Part shown: positions 41,499 to 52,850 of the stretch, piece by piece
How positions within the stretch are numbered: position 1 is the stretch's first letter
Layout: the number at the start of each line of letters is the position of its first letter
Source: Brachyhypopomus gauderio
Lineage: Eukaryota > Chordata > Actinopteri > Gymnotiformes > Hypopomidae
DNA: 64,000 nt
Reading direction: 5' to 3'
NCBI RefSeq assembly: GCF_052324685.1
Contig: NW_027506915.1
Span: 434,001 to 498,000 of the forward strand
Program-made: the position numbers and the translations under genes
Notes under the pieces: model-generated
Database searches by the model: none
What the model was told of the DNA's origin: nothing
Seen by the model: only the letters and a program-made list of their open reading frames with translations

Positions 41499-41571
41499 GC
41501 CTGGATAGCTCAGTCGGTAGAGCATCAGACTTTTAATCTGAGGGTCCAGGGTTCAAGTCCCTGTTCAGGCG
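41499..41571 (+). tRNA. tRNA-Lys-TTT: tRNA-Lys (TTT), unit 43
   Basis: Consensus. Confidence 0.96.
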
Positions 41572-42040
41572 TTGAACTTTACATGACCGTCAGCTCTTGA
41601 GCACCGTTCAGTCATCGTCAGGCAGGCTTTTGGATTAAGCTGAACTTCCAGCTTTACGTCTGCCTACCTGTGACTTCCTTGTCATTAATTATTTTGTCTA
41701 TGTCCTTGTTAATGATGACAAAAAAAACAATTAAAGCCACTCAGCCTTTCCTTTCTCTCTCTCTCTATGTGACATCACAATAGATTTTCTCAAAAAGCAA
41801 TTCAAATTGTTCTAACCATTGGTGGGACCAACCCGTGGCCTTTTACCATCCACGTGTCCAAAATGCAGTACGCATGCCAATGTTGTTAACAGACATACGT
41901 GTTGGTAGCTCTACATGTCCAACTGGTACAGTGTGAGGTTTCCTCTTTGGTGGACCTTAAAGAGTTGAAAAAGCCACAACCGAACTGGTATCTTTGTCAA
42001 CGTCCTTGTTTCTGGATCTATGCTGCATGTGCGTCAGAAT

Positions 42041-42127
42041 CCTTCGGTAGCTCAGATGGTAGAGCGGAGGACTGTAGAGGTTAAAGCAGCAATCCTTAGG
42101 CCACCGGTTCAAATTCGGTTCGAAGGA
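42041..42127 (+). tRNA. tRNA-Tyr-GTA: tRNA-Tyr (GTA), unit 44, T61 variant
   Basis: C61T; intron 42078-42091; T8. Confidence 0.88.
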
Positions 42128-42190
42128 AGCTTCTTTTTTTTCCAGGATATTACTGCCTTTAATGTCATGATGAGCAAAAAGTTTTCTGTT

Positions 42191-42262
42191 TTCCCTGACC
42201 GGGAATCGAACCCGGGCCGCGGCGGTGAGAGCGCCGAATCCTAGCCACTAGACCATCAGGGA
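42191..42262 (-). tRNA. tRNA-Glu-CTC: tRNA-Glu (CTC), unit 44
   Basis: Consensus. Confidence 0.96.
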
Positions 42263-42466
42263 CAGCGATGTTATGCTAATGGATGAAGGCCTTTACATGA
42301 GTTCTGGCTGGCCGTTATTCATGAGTGAAGAAAGACCAGAATGTGGGTTATTCGTGACCACACCAGAACATGTGGACCTTTTTGTGTCAAGACTGTCAAA
42401 TGCTTCCCATGTCAGAGGTCAAGAATATCTGGACATGTTCTGAATCACAGAGCAAGGCTAAACGTA

Positions 42467-42539
42467 GCCTGGATAGCTCAGTCGGTAGAGCATCAGACTT
42501 TTAATCTGAGGGTCCAGGGTTCAAGTCCCTGTTCAGGCG
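42467..42539 (+). tRNA. tRNA-Lys-TTT: tRNA-Lys (TTT), unit 44
   Basis: Consensus. Confidence 0.96.
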
Positions 42540-43008
42540 TTGAACTTTACATGACCGTCAGCTCTTGAGCACCGTTCAGTCATCGTCAGGCAGGCTTTTG
42601 GATTAAGCTGAACTTCCAGCTTTACGTCTGCCTACCTGTGACTTCCTTGTCATTAATTCTTTTGTCTATGTCCTTGTTAATGATGACAAAAAAAACAATT
42701 AAAGCCACTCAGCCTTTCCTTTCTCTCTCTCTCTATGTGACATCACAATAGATTTTCTCAAAAAGCAATTCAAATTGTTCTAACCATTGGTGGGACCAAC
42801 CCGTGGCCTTTTACCATCCACGTGTCCAAAATGCAGTACGCATGCCAATGTTGTTAACAGACATACGTGTTGGTAGCTCTACATGTCCAACTGGTACAGT
42901 GTGAGGTTTCCTCTTTGGTGGACCTTAAAGAGTTGAAAAAGCCACAACCGAACTGGTATCTTTGTCAACGTCCTTGTTTCTGGATCTATGCTGCATGTGC
43001 GTCAGAAT

Positions 43009-43095
43009 CCTTCGGTAGCTCAGATGGTAGAGCGGAGGACTGTAGAGGTTAAAGCAGCAATCCTTAGGCCACCGGTTCAAATTCGGTTCGAAGGA
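43009..43095 (+). tRNA. tRNA-Tyr-GTA: tRNA-Tyr (GTA), unit 45, T61 variant
   Basis: C61T; intron 43046-43059; T8. Confidence 0.88.
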
Positions 43096-43158
43096 AGCTT
43101 CTTTTTTTTCCAGGATATTACTGCCTTTAATGTCATGATGAGCAAAAAGTTTTCTGTT

Positions 43159-43230
43159 TTCCCTGACCGGGAATCGAACCCGGGCCGCGGCGGTGAGAGC
43201 GCCGAATCCTAGCCACTAGACCATCAGGGA
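43159..43230 (-). tRNA. tRNA-Glu-CTC: tRNA-Glu (CTC), unit 45
   Basis: Consensus. Confidence 0.96.
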
Positions 43231-43434
43231 CAGCGATGTTATGCTAATGGATGAAGGCCTTTACATGAGTTCTGGCTGGCCGTTATTCATGAGTGAAGAA
43301 AGACCAGAATGTGGGTTATTCGTGACCACACCAGAACATGTGGACCTTTTTGTGTCAAGACTGTCAAATGCTTCCCATGTCAGAGGTCAAGAATATCTGG
43401 ACATGTTCTGAATCACAGAGCAAGGCTAAACGTA

Positions 43435-43507
43435 GCCTGGATAGCTCAGTCGGTAGAGCATCAGACTTTTAATCTGAGGGTCCAGGGTTCAAGTCCCTGT
43501 TCAGGCG
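43435..43507 (+). tRNA. tRNA-Lys-TTT: tRNA-Lys (TTT), unit 45
   Basis: Consensus. Confidence 0.96.
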
Positions 43508-43976
43508 TTGAACTTTACATGACCGTCAGCTCTTGAGCACCGTTCAGTCATCGTCAGGCAGGCTTTTGGATTAAGCTGAACTTCCAGCTTTACGTCTGCC
43601 TACCTGTGACTTCCTTGTCATTAATTCTTTTGTCTATGTCCTTGTTAATGATGACAAAAAAAACAATTAAAGCCACTCAGCCTTTCCTTTCTCTCTCTCT
43701 CTATGTGACATCACAATAGATTTTCTCAAAAAGCAATTCAAATTGTTCTAACCATTGGTGGGACCAACCCGTGGCCTTTTACCATCCACGTGTCCAAAAT
43801 GCAGTACGCATGCCAATGTTGTTAACAGACATACGTGTTGGTAGCTCTACATGTCCAACTGGTACAGTGTGAGGTTTCCTCTTTGGTGGACCTTAAAGAG
43901 TTGAAAAAGCCACAACCGAACTGGTATCTTTGTCAACGTCCTTGTTTCTGGATCTATGCTGCATGTGCGTCAGAAT

Positions 43977-44063
43977 CCTTCGGTAGCTCAGATGGTAGAG
44001 CGGAGGACTGTAGAGGTTAAAGCAGCAATCCTTAGGCCACCGGTTCAAATCCGGTTCGAAGGA
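43977..44063 (+). tRNA. tRNA-Tyr-GTA: tRNA-Tyr (GTA), unit 46
   Basis: Consensus; intron 44014-44027; T7. Confidence 0.96.
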
Positions 44064-44125
44064 AGCTTCTTTTTTTCCAGGATATTACTGCCTTTAATGT
44101 CATGATGAGCAAAAAGTTTTCTGTT

Positions 44126-44197
44126 TTCCCTGACCGGGAATCGAACCCGGGCCGCGGCGGTGAGAGCGCCGAATCCTAGCCACTAGACCATCAGGGA
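44126..44197 (-). tRNA. tRNA-Glu-CTC: tRNA-Glu (CTC), unit 46
   Basis: Consensus. Confidence 0.96.
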
Positions 44198-44401
44198 CAG
44201 CTATGTTATGCTAATGGATGAAGGCCTTTACATGAGTTCTGGCTGGCCGTTATTCATGAGTGAAGAAAGACCAGAATGTGGGTTATTCGTGACCACACCA
44301 GAACATGTGGACCTTTTTGTGTCAAGACTGTCAAATGCTTCCCATGTCAGAGGTCAAGAATATCTGGACATGTTCTGAATCACAGAGCAAGGCTAAACGT
44401 A

Positions 44402-44474
44402 GCCTGGATAGCTCAGTCGGTAGAGCATCAAACTTTTAATCTGAGGGTCCAGGGTTCAAGTCCCTGTTCAGGCG
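44402..44474 (+). tRNA. tRNA-Lys-TTT: tRNA-Lys (TTT), unit 46, A30 variant
   Basis: A30-C40 mismatch. Confidence 0.87.
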
Positions 44475-44947
44475 TTGAACTTTACATGACCGTCAGCTCT
44501 TGAGCACCGTTCAGTCATCGTCAGGCAGGCTTTTGGATTAAGCTGAACTTCCAGCTTTACGTCTGCCTACCTGTGACTTCCTTGTCATTAATTCTTTTGT
44601 CTATGTCCTTGTTAATGATGACAAAAAAAAACACCAATTAAAGCCACTCAGCCTTTCCTTTCTCTCTCTCTCTATGTGACATCACAATAGATTTTCTCAA
44701 AAAGCAATTCAAATTGTTCTAACCATTGGTGGGACCAACCCGTGGCCTTTTACCATCCACGTGTCCAAAATGCAGTACGCATGCCAATGTTGTTAACAGA
44801 CATACGTGTTGGTAGCTCTACATGTCCAACTGGTACAGTGTGAGGTTTCCTCTTTGGTGGACCTTAAAGAGTTGAAAAAGCCACAACCGAACTGGTATCT
44901 TTGTCAACGTCCTTGTTTCTGGATCTATGCTGCATGTGCGTCAGAAT

Positions 44948-45034
44948 CCTTCGGTAGCTCAGATGGTAGAGCGGAGGACTGTAGAGGTTAAAGCAGCAAT
45001 CCTTAGGCCACCGGTTCAAATTCGGTTCGAAGGA
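44948..45034 (+). tRNA. tRNA-Tyr-GTA: tRNA-Tyr (GTA), unit 47, T61 variant
   Basis: C61T; intron 44985-44998; T8. Confidence 0.88.
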
Positions 45035-45097
45035 AGCTTCTTTTTTTTCCAGGATATTACTGCCTTTAATGTCATGATGAGCAAAAAGTTTTCTGTT

Positions 45098-45169
45098 TTC
45101 CCTGACCGGGAATCGAACCCGGGCCGCGGCGGTGAGAGCGCCGAATCCTAGCCACTAGACCATCAGGGA
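45098..45169 (-). tRNA. tRNA-Glu-CTC: tRNA-Glu (CTC), unit 47
   Basis: Consensus. Confidence 0.96.
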
Positions 45170-45373
45170 CAGCGATGTTATGCTAATGGATGAAGGCCTT
45201 TACATGAGTTCTGGCTGGCCGTTATTCATGAGTGAAGAAAGACCAGAATGTGGGTTATTCGTGACCACACCAGAACATGTGGACCTTTTTGTGTCAAGAC
45301 TGTCAAATGCTTCCCATGTCAGAGGTCAAGAATATCTGGACATGTTCTGAATCACAGAGCAAGGCTAAACGTA

Positions 45374-45446
45374 GCCTGGATAGCTCAGTCGGTAGAGCAT
45401 CAGACTTTTAATCTGAGGGTCCAGGGTTCAAGTCCCTGTTCAGGCG
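45374..45446 (+). tRNA. tRNA-Lys-TTT: tRNA-Lys (TTT), unit 47
   Basis: Consensus. Confidence 0.96.
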
Positions 45447-45915
45447 TTGAACTTTACATGACCGTCAGCTCTTGAGCACCGTTCAGTCATCGTCAGGCAG
45501 GCTTTTGGATTAAGCTGAACTTCCAGCTTTACGTCTGCCTACCTGTGACTTCCTTGTCATTAATTATTTTGTCTATGTCCTTGTTAATGATGACAAAAAA
45601 AACAATTAAAGCCACTCAGCCTTTCCTTTCTCTCTCTCTCTATGTGACATCACAATAGATTTTCTCAAAAAGCAATTCAAATTGTTCTAACCATTGGTGG
45701 GACCAACCCGTGGCCTTTTACCATCCACGTGTCCAAAATGCAGTACGCATGCCAATGTTGTTAACAGACATACGTGTTGGTAGCTCTACATGTCCAACTG
45801 GTACAGTGTGAGGTTTCCTCTTTGGTGGACCTTAAAGAGTTGAAAAAGCCACAACCGAACTGGTATCTTTGTCAACGTCCTTGTTTCTGGATCTATGCTG
45901 CATGTGCGTCAGAAT

Positions 45916-46002
45916 CCTTCGGTAGCTCAGATGGTAGAGCGGAGGACTGTAGAGGTTAAAGCAGCAATCCTTAGGCGACCGGTTCAAATCCGGTTCGAAG
46001 GA
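45916..46002 (+). tRNA. tRNA-Tyr-GTA: tRNA-Tyr (GTA), unit 48, G48 variant
   Basis: C48G and a G after the discriminator, as in unit 42; intron 45953-45966; T7. Confidence 0.91.
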
Positions 46003-46064
46003 GGCTTCTTTTTTTCCAGGATATTACTGCCCTTAATGTCATGATGAGCAAAAAGTTTTCTGTT

Positions 46065-46136
46065 TTCCCTGACCGGGAATCAAACCCGGGCCGCGGCGGT
46101 GAGAGCACCGAATCCTAGCCACTAGACCATCAGGGA
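46065..46136 (-). tRNA. tRNA-Glu-CTC: tRNA-Glu (CTC), unit 48, T56/T30 variant
   Basis: C56T hits the invariant T-loop C, which makes the G19-C56 tertiary pair and lies in the B box. C30T is also present. Probably impaired. Confidence 0.8.
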
Positions 46137-46340
46137 CAGCTATGTTATGCTAATGGATGAAGGCCTTTACATGAGTTCTGGCTGGCCGTTATTCATGAGT
46201 GAAGAAAGACCAGAATGTGGGTTATTCGTGACCACACCAGAACATGTGGACCTTTTTGTGTCAAGACTGTCAAATGCTTCCCATGTCAGAGGTCAAGAAT
46301 ATCTGGACATGTTCTGAATCACAGAGCAAGGCTAAACGTA

Positions 46341-46413
46341 GCCTGGATAGCTCAGTCGGTAGAGCATCAAACTTTTAATCTGAGGGTCCAGGGTTCAAGT
46401 CCCTGTTCAGGCG
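46341..46413 (+). tRNA. tRNA-Lys-TTT: tRNA-Lys (TTT), unit 48, A30 variant
   Basis: A30-C40 mismatch. Confidence 0.87.
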
Positions 46414-46886
46414 TTGAACTTTACATGACCGTCAGCTCTTGAGCACCGTTCAGTCATCGTCAGGCAGGCTTTTGGATTAAGCTGAACTTCCAGCTTTACG
46501 TCTGCCTACCTGTGACTTCCTTGTCATTAATTCTTTTGTCTATGTCCTTGTTAATGATGACAAAAAAAAACACCAATTAAAGCCACTCAGCCTTTCCTTT
46601 CTCTCTCTCTCTATGTGACATCACAATAGATTTTCTCAAAAAGCAATTCAAATTGTTCTAACCATTGGTGGGACCAACCCGTGGCCTTTTACCATCCACG
46701 TGTCCAAAATGCAGTACGCATGCCAATGTTGTTAACAGACATACGTGTTGGTAGCTCTACATGTCCAACTGGTACAGTGTGAGGTTTCCTCTTTGGTGGA
46801 CCTTAAAGAGTTGAAAAAGCCACAACCGAACTGGTATCTTTGTCAACGTCCTTGTTTCTGGATCTATGCTGCATGTGCGTCAGAAT

Positions 46887-46973
46887 CCTTCGGTAGCTCA
46901 GATGGTAGAGCGGAGGACTGTAGAGGTTAAAGCAGCAATCCTTAGGCCACCGGTTCAAATTCGGTTCGAAGGA
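46887..46973 (+). tRNA. tRNA-Tyr-GTA: tRNA-Tyr (GTA), unit 49, T61 variant
   Basis: C61T; intron 46924-46937; T8. Confidence 0.88.
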
Positions 46974-47036
46974 AGCTTCTTTTTTTTCCAGGATATTACT
47001 GCCTTTAATGTCATGATGAGCAAAAAGTTTTCTGTT

Positions 47037-47108
47037 TTCCCTGACCGGGAATCGAACCCGGGCCGCGGCGGTGAGAGCGCCGAATCCTAGCCACTAGACC
47101 ATCAGGGA
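47037..47108 (-). tRNA. tRNA-Glu-CTC: tRNA-Glu (CTC), unit 49
   Basis: Consensus; upstream flank CAGAGATG. Confidence 0.96.
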
Positions 47109-47312
47109 CAGAGATGTTATGCTAATGGATGAAGGCCTTTACATGAGTTCTGGCTGGCCGTTATTCATGAGTGAAGAAAGACCAGAATGTGGGTTATTCG
47201 TGACCACACCAGAACATGTGGACCTTTTTGTGTCAAGACTGTCAAATGCTTCCCATGTCAGAGGTCAAGAATATCTGGACATGTTCTGAATCACAGAGCA
47301 AGGCTAAACGTA

Positions 47313-47385
47313 GCCTGGATAGCTCAGTCGGTAGAGCATCAGACTTTTAATCTGAGGGTCCAGGGTTCAAGTCCCTGTTCAGGCG
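47313..47385 (+). tRNA. tRNA-Lys-TTT: tRNA-Lys (TTT), unit 49
   Basis: Consensus. Confidence 0.96.
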
Positions 47386-47854
47386 TTGAACTTTACATGA
47401 CCGTCAGCTCTTGAGCACCGTTCAGTCATCGTCAGGCAGGCTTTTGGATTAAGCTGAACTTCCAGCTTTACGTCTGCCTACCTGTGACTTCCTTGTCATT
47501 AATTATTTTGTCTATGTCCTTGTTAATGATGACAAAAAAAACAATTAAAGCCACTCAGCCTTTCCTTTCTCTCTCTCTCTATGTGACATCACAATAGATT
47601 TTCTCAAAAAGCAATTCAAATTGTTCTAACCATTGGTGGGACCAACCCGTGGCCTTTTACCATCCACGTGTCCAAAATGCAGTACGCATGCCAATGTTGT
47701 TAACAGACATACGTGTTGGTAGCTCTACATGTCCAACTGGTACAGTGTGAGGTTTCCTCTTTGGTGGACCTTAAAGAGTTGAAAAAGCCACAACCGAACT
47801 GGTATCTTTGTCAACGTCCTTGTTTCTGGATCTATGCTGCATGTGCGTCAGAAT

Positions 47855-47941
47855 CCTTCGGTAGCTCAGATGGTAGAGCGGAGGACTGTAGAGGTTAAAG
47901 CAGCAATCCTTAGGCGACCGGTTCAAATCCGGTTCGAAGGA
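47855..47941 (+). tRNA. tRNA-Tyr-GTA: tRNA-Tyr (GTA), unit 50, G48 variant
   Basis: C48G and a G after the discriminator; intron 47892-47905; T7. Confidence 0.91.
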
Positions 47942-48003
47942 GGCTTCTTTTTTTCCAGGATATTACTGCCCTTAATGTCATGATGAGCAAAAAGTTTTCT
48001 GTT

Positions 48004-48075
48004 TTCCCTGACCGGGAATCGAACCCGGGCCGCGGCGGTGAGAGCACCGAATCCTAGCCACTAGACCATCAGGGA
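48004..48075 (-). tRNA. tRNA-Glu-CTC: tRNA-Glu (CTC), unit 50, C30T variant
   Basis: T30-G40 wobble. Confidence 0.92.
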
Positions 48076-48279
48076 CAGCTATGTTATGCTAATGGATGAA
48101 GGCCTTTACATGAGTTCTGGCTGGCCGTTATTCATGAGTGAAGAAAGACCAGAATGTGGGTTATTCGTGACCACACCAGAACATGTGGACCTTTTTGTGT
48201 CAAGACTGTCAAATGCTTCCCATGTCAGAGGTCAAGAATATCTGGACATGTTCTGAATCACAGAGCAAGGCTAAACGTA

Positions 48280-48352
48280 GCCTGGATAGCTCAGTCGGTA
48301 GAGCATCAAACTTTTAATCTGAGGGTCCAGGGTTCAAGTCCCTGTTCAGGCG
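48280..48352 (+). tRNA. tRNA-Lys-TTT: tRNA-Lys (TTT), unit 50, A30 variant
   Basis: A30-C40 mismatch. Confidence 0.87.
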
Positions 48353-48825
48353 TTGAACTTTACATGACCGTCAGCTCTTGAGCACCGTTCAGTCATCGTC
48401 AGGCAGGCTTTTGGATTAAGCTGAACTTCCAGCTTTACGTCTGCCTACCTGTGACTTCCTTGTCATTAATTCTTTTGTCTATGTCCTTGTTAATGATGAC
48501 AAAAAAAAACACCAATTAAAGCCACTCAGCCTTTCCTTTCTCTCTCTCTCTATGTGACATCACAATAGATTTTCTCAAAAAGCAATTCAAATTGTTCTAA
48601 CCATTGGTGGGACCAACCCGTGGCCTTTTACCATCCACGTGTCCAAAATGCAGTACGCATGCCAATGTTGTTAACAGACATACGTGTTGGTAGCTCTACA
48701 TGTCCAACTGGTACAGTGTGAGGTTTCCTCTTTGGTGGACCTTAAAGAGTTGAAAAAGCCACAACCGAACTGGTATCTTTGTCAACGTCCTTGTTTCTGG
48801 ATCTATGCTGCATGTGCGTCAGAAT

Positions 48826-48912
48826 CCTTCGGTAGCTCAGATGGTAGAGCGGAGGACTGTAGAGGTTAAAGCAGCAATCCTTAGGCCACCGGTTCAAATT
48901 CGGTTCGAAGGA
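48826..48912 (+). tRNA. tRNA-Tyr-GTA: tRNA-Tyr (GTA), unit 51, T61 variant
   Basis: C61T; intron 48863-48876; T8. Confidence 0.88.
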
Positions 48913-48975
48913 AGCTTCTTTTTTTTCCAGGATATTACTGCCTTTAATGTCATGATGAGCAAAAAGTTTTCTGTT

Positions 48976-49047
48976 TTCCCTGACCGGGAATCGAACCCGG
49001 GCCGCGGCGGTGAGAGCGCCGAATCCTAGCCACTAGACCATCAGGGA
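48976..49047 (-). tRNA. tRNA-Glu-CTC: tRNA-Glu (CTC), unit 51
   Basis: Consensus. Confidence 0.96.
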
Positions 49048-49251
49048 CAGCGATGTTATGCTAATGGATGAAGGCCTTTACATGAGTTCTGGCTGGCCGT
49101 TATTCATGAGTGAAGAAAGACCAGAATGTGGGTTATTCGTGACCACACCAGAACATGTGGACCTTTTTGTGTCAAGACTGTCAAATGCTTCCCATGTCAG
49201 AGGTCAAGAATATCTGGACATGTTCTGAATCACAGAGCAAGGCTAAACGTA

Positions 49252-49324
49252 GCCTGGATAGCTCAGTCGGTAGAGCATCAGACTTTTAATCTGAGGGTCC
49301 AGGGTTCAAGTCCCTGTTCAGGCG
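49252..49324 (+). tRNA. tRNA-Lys-TTT: tRNA-Lys (TTT), unit 51
   Basis: Consensus. Confidence 0.96.
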
Positions 49325-49793
49325 TTGAACTTTACATGACCGTCAGCTCTTGAGCACCGTTCAGTCATCGTCAGGCAGGCTTTTGGATTAAGCTGAACTT
49401 CCAGCTTTACGTCTGCCTACCTGTGACTTCCTTGTCATTAATTATTTTGTCTATGTCCTTGTTAATGATGACAAAAAAAACAATTAAAGCCACTCAGCCT
49501 TTCCTTTCTCTCTCTCTCTATGTGACATCACAATAGATTTTCTCAAAAAGCAATTCAAATTGTTCTAACCATTGGTGGGACCAACCCGTGGCCTTTTACC
49601 ATCCACGTGTCCAAAATGCAGTACGCATGCCAATGTTGTTAACAGACATACGTGTTGGTAGCTCTACATGTCCAACTGGTACAGTGTGAGGTTTCCTCTT
49701 TGGTGGACCTTAAAGAGTTGAAAAAGCCACAACCGAACTGGTATCTTTGTCAACGTCCTTGTTTCTGGATCTATGCTGCATGTGCGTCAGAAT

Positions 49794-49880
49794 CCTTCGG
49801 TAGCTCAGATGGTAGAGCGGAGGACTGTAGAGGTTAAAGCAGCAATCCTTAGGCGACCGGTTCAAATCCGGTTCGAAGGA
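49794..49880 (+). tRNA. tRNA-Tyr-GTA: tRNA-Tyr (GTA), unit 52, G48 variant
   Basis: C48G with the normal A after the discriminator; intron 49831-49844; T7. Confidence 0.91.
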
Positions 49881-49942
49881 AGCTTCTTTTTTTCCAGGAT
49901 ATTACTGCCCTTAATGTCATGATGAGCAAAAAGTTTTCTGTT

Positions 49943-50014
49943 TTCCCTGACCGGGAATCGAACCCGGGCCGCGGCGGTGAGAGCGCCGAATCCTAGCCAC
50001 TAGACCATCAGGGA
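49943..50014 (-). tRNA. tRNA-Glu-CTC: tRNA-Glu (CTC), unit 52
   Basis: Consensus; lacks the C30T of the sister units 48 and 50. Confidence 0.96.
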
Positions 50015-50218
50015 CAGCTATGTTATGCTAATGGATGAAGGCCTTTACATGAGTTCTGGCTGGCCGTTATTCATGAGTGAAGAAAGACCAGAATGTGGGT
50101 TATTCGTGACCACACCAGAACATGTGGACCTTTTTGTGTCAAGACTGTCAAATGCTTCCCATGTCAGAGGTCAAGAATATCTGGACATGTTCTGAATCAC
50201 AGAGCAAGGCTAAACGTA

Positions 50219-50291
50219 GCCTGGATAGCTCAGTCGGTAGAGCATCAAACTTTTAATCTGAGGGTCCAGGGTTCAAGTCCCTGTTCAGGCG
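50219..50291 (+). tRNA. tRNA-Lys-TTT: tRNA-Lys (TTT), unit 52, A30 variant
   Basis: A30-C40 mismatch. Confidence 0.87.
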
Positions 50292-50764
50292 TTGAACTTT
50301 ACATGACCGTCAGCTCTTGAGCACCGTTCAGTCATCGTCAGGCAGGCTTTTGGATTAAGCTGAACTTCCAGCTTTACGTCTGCCTACCTGTGACTTCCTT
50401 GTCATTAATTCTTTTGTCTATGTCCTTGTTAATGATGACAAAAAAAAACACCAATTAAAGCCACTCAGCCTTTCCTTTCTCTCTCTCTCTATGTGACATC
50501 ACAATAGATTTTCTCAAAAAGCAATTCAAATTGTTCTAACCATTGGTGGGACCAACCCGTGGCCTTTTACCATCCACGTGTCCAAAATGCAGTATGCATG
50601 CCAATGTTGTTAACAGACATACGTGTTGGTAGCTCTACATGTCCAACTGGTACAGTGTGAGGTTTCCTCTTTGGTGGACCTTAAAGAGTTGAAAAAGCCA
50701 CAACCGAACTGGTATCTTTGTCAACGTCCTTGTTTCTGGATCTATGCTGCATGTGCGTCAGAAT

Positions 50765-50851
50765 CCTTCGGTAGCTCAGATGGTAGAGCGGAGGACTGTA
50801 GAGGTTAAAGCAGCAATCCTTAGGCCACCGGTTCAAATTCGGTTCGAAGGA
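50765..50851 (+). tRNA. tRNA-Tyr-GTA: tRNA-Tyr (GTA), unit 53, T61 variant
   Basis: C61T; intron 50802-50815; T8. Confidence 0.88.
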
Positions 50852-50914
50852 AGCTTCTTTTTTTTCCAGGATATTACTGCCTTTAATGTCATGATGAGCA
50901 AAAAGTTTTCTGTT

Positions 50915-50986
50915 TTCCCTGACCGGGAATCGAACCCGGGCCGCGGCGGTGAGAGCGCCGAATCCTAGCCACTAGACCATCAGGGA
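50915..50986 (-). tRNA. tRNA-Glu-CTC: tRNA-Glu (CTC), unit 53
   Basis: Consensus. Confidence 0.96.
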
Positions 50987-51190
50987 CAGCGATGTTATGC
51001 TAATGGATGAAGGCCTTTACATGAGTTCTGGCTGGCCGTTATTCATGAGTGAAGAAAGACCAGAATGTGGGTTATTCGTGACCACACCAGAACATGTGGA
51101 CCTTTTTGTGTCAAGACTGTCAAATGCTTCCCATGTCAGAGGTCAAGAATATCTGGACATGTTCTGAATCACAGAGCAAGGCTAAACGTA

Positions 51191-51263
51191 GCCTGGATAG
51201 CTCAGTCGGTAGAGCATCAGACTTTTAATCTGAGGGTCCAGGGTTCAAGTCCCTGTTCAGGCG
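51191..51263 (+). tRNA. tRNA-Lys-TTT: tRNA-Lys (TTT), unit 53
   Basis: Consensus. Confidence 0.96.
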
Positions 51264-51735
51264 TTGAACTTTACATGACCGTCAGCTCTTGAGCACCGTT
51301 CACTCATCGTCAGGCAGGCTTTTGGATTAAGCTGAACTTCCAGCTTTACGTCTGCCTACCTGTGACTTCCTTGTCATTAATTATTTTGTCTATGTCCTTG
51401 TTAATGATGACAAAAAAAACAACAATTAAAGCCACTCAGCCTTTCCTTTCTCTCTCTCTCTATGTGACATCACAATAGATTTTCTCAAAAAGCAATTCAA
51501 ATTGTTCTAACCATTGGTGGGACCAACCCGTGGCCTTTTACCATCCACGTGTCCAAAATGCAGTACGCATGCCAATGTTGTTAACAGACATACGTGTTGG
51601 TAGCTCTACATGTCCAACTGGTACAGTGTGAGGTTTCCTCTTTGGTGGACCTTAAAGAGTTGAAAAAGCCACAACCGAACTGGTATCTTTGTCAACGTCC
51701 TTGTTTCTGGATCTATGCTGCATGTGCGTCAGAAT

Positions 51736-51822
51736 CCTTCGGTAGCTCAGATGGTAGAGCGGAGGACTGTAGAGGTTAAAGCAGCAATCCTTAGGCCACC
51801 GGTTCAAATCCGGTTCGAAGGA
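51736..51822 (+). tRNA. tRNA-Tyr-GTA: tRNA-Tyr (GTA), unit 54
   Basis: Consensus; intron 51773-51786; T7. Confidence 0.96.
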
Positions 51823-51883
51823 AGCTTCTTTTTTTCCAGGATATTACTGCCTTAAATGTCATGATGAGCAAAAAGTTTCTGTT

Positions 51884-51955
51884 TTCCCTGACCGGGAATC
51901 GAACCCGGGCCGCGGCGGTGAGAGCGCCGAATCCTAGCCACTAGACCATCAGGGA
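51884..51955 (-). tRNA. tRNA-Glu-CTC: tRNA-Glu (CTC), unit 54
   Basis: Consensus; the trailer is 1 bp shorter (AGTTTCTG), also seen in several later units. Confidence 0.96.
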
Positions 51956-52159
51956 CAGCGATGTTATGCTAATGGATGAAGGCCTTTACATGAGTTCTGG
52001 CTGGCCGTTATTCATGAGTGAAGAAAGACCAGAATGTGGGTTATTCGTGACCACACCAGAACATGTGGACCTTTTTGTGTCAAGACTGTCAAATGCTTCC
52101 CATGTCAGAGGTCAAGAATATCTGGACATGTTCTGAATCACAGAGCAAGGCTAAACGTA

Positions 52160-52232
52160 GCCTGGATAGCTCAGTCGGTAGAGCATCAGACTTTTAATCT
52201 GAGGGTCCAGGGTTCAAGTCCCTGTTCAGGCG
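52160..52232 (+). tRNA. tRNA-Lys-TTT: tRNA-Lys (TTT), unit 54
   Basis: Consensus. Confidence 0.96.
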
Positions 52233-52701
52233 TTGAACTTTACATGACCGTCAGCTCTTGAGCACCGTTCAGTCATCGTCAGGCAGGCTTTTGGATTAAG
52301 CTGAACTTCCAGCTTTACGTCTGCCTACCTGTGACTTCCTTGTCATTAATTATTTTGTCTATGTCCTTGTTAATGATGACAAAAAAAACAATTAAAGCCA
52401 CTCAGCCTTTCCTTTCTCTCTCTCTCTATGTGACATCACAATAGATTTTCTCAAAAAGCAATTCAAATTGTTCTAACCATTGGTGGGACCAACCCGTGGC
52501 CTTTTACCATCCACGTGTCCAAAATGCAGTACGCATGCCAATGTTGTTAACAGACATACGTGTTGGTAGCTCTACATGTCCAACTGGTACAGTGTGAGGT
52601 TTCCTCTTTGGTGGACCTTAAAGAGTTGAAAAAGCCACAACCGAACTGGTATCTTTGTCAACGTCCTTGTTTCTGGATCTATGCTGCATGTGCGTCAGAA
52701 T

Positions 52702-52788
52702 CCTTCGGTAGCTCAGATGGTAGAGCGGAGGACTGTAGAGGTTAAAGCAGCAATCCTTAGGCGACCGGTTCAAATCCGGTTCGAAGGA
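52702..52788 (+). tRNA. tRNA-Tyr-GTA: tRNA-Tyr (GTA), unit 55, G48 variant
   Basis: C48G; intron 52739-52752; T7. Confidence 0.91.
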
Positions 52789-52850
52789 AGCTTCTTTTTT
52801 TCCAGGATATTACTGCCCTTAATGTCATGATGAGCAAAAAGTTTTCTGTT

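Larger units (their letters stand above)
42708..50463. repeat. Alternating two-type dimer region, units 45-52
   Basis: Type A units (45, 47, 49, 51) have Tyr T61, a T8 terminator, consensus Lys and a CAATT junction, with length 968. Type B units (46, 48, 50, 52) have a T7 terminator, AGCTATG beside Glu, Lys A30 and a CACCAATT junction, with length 971. The dimer is 1,939 bp. Related A and B units also occur at 41-44, 53 and 55. Confidence 0.9.
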
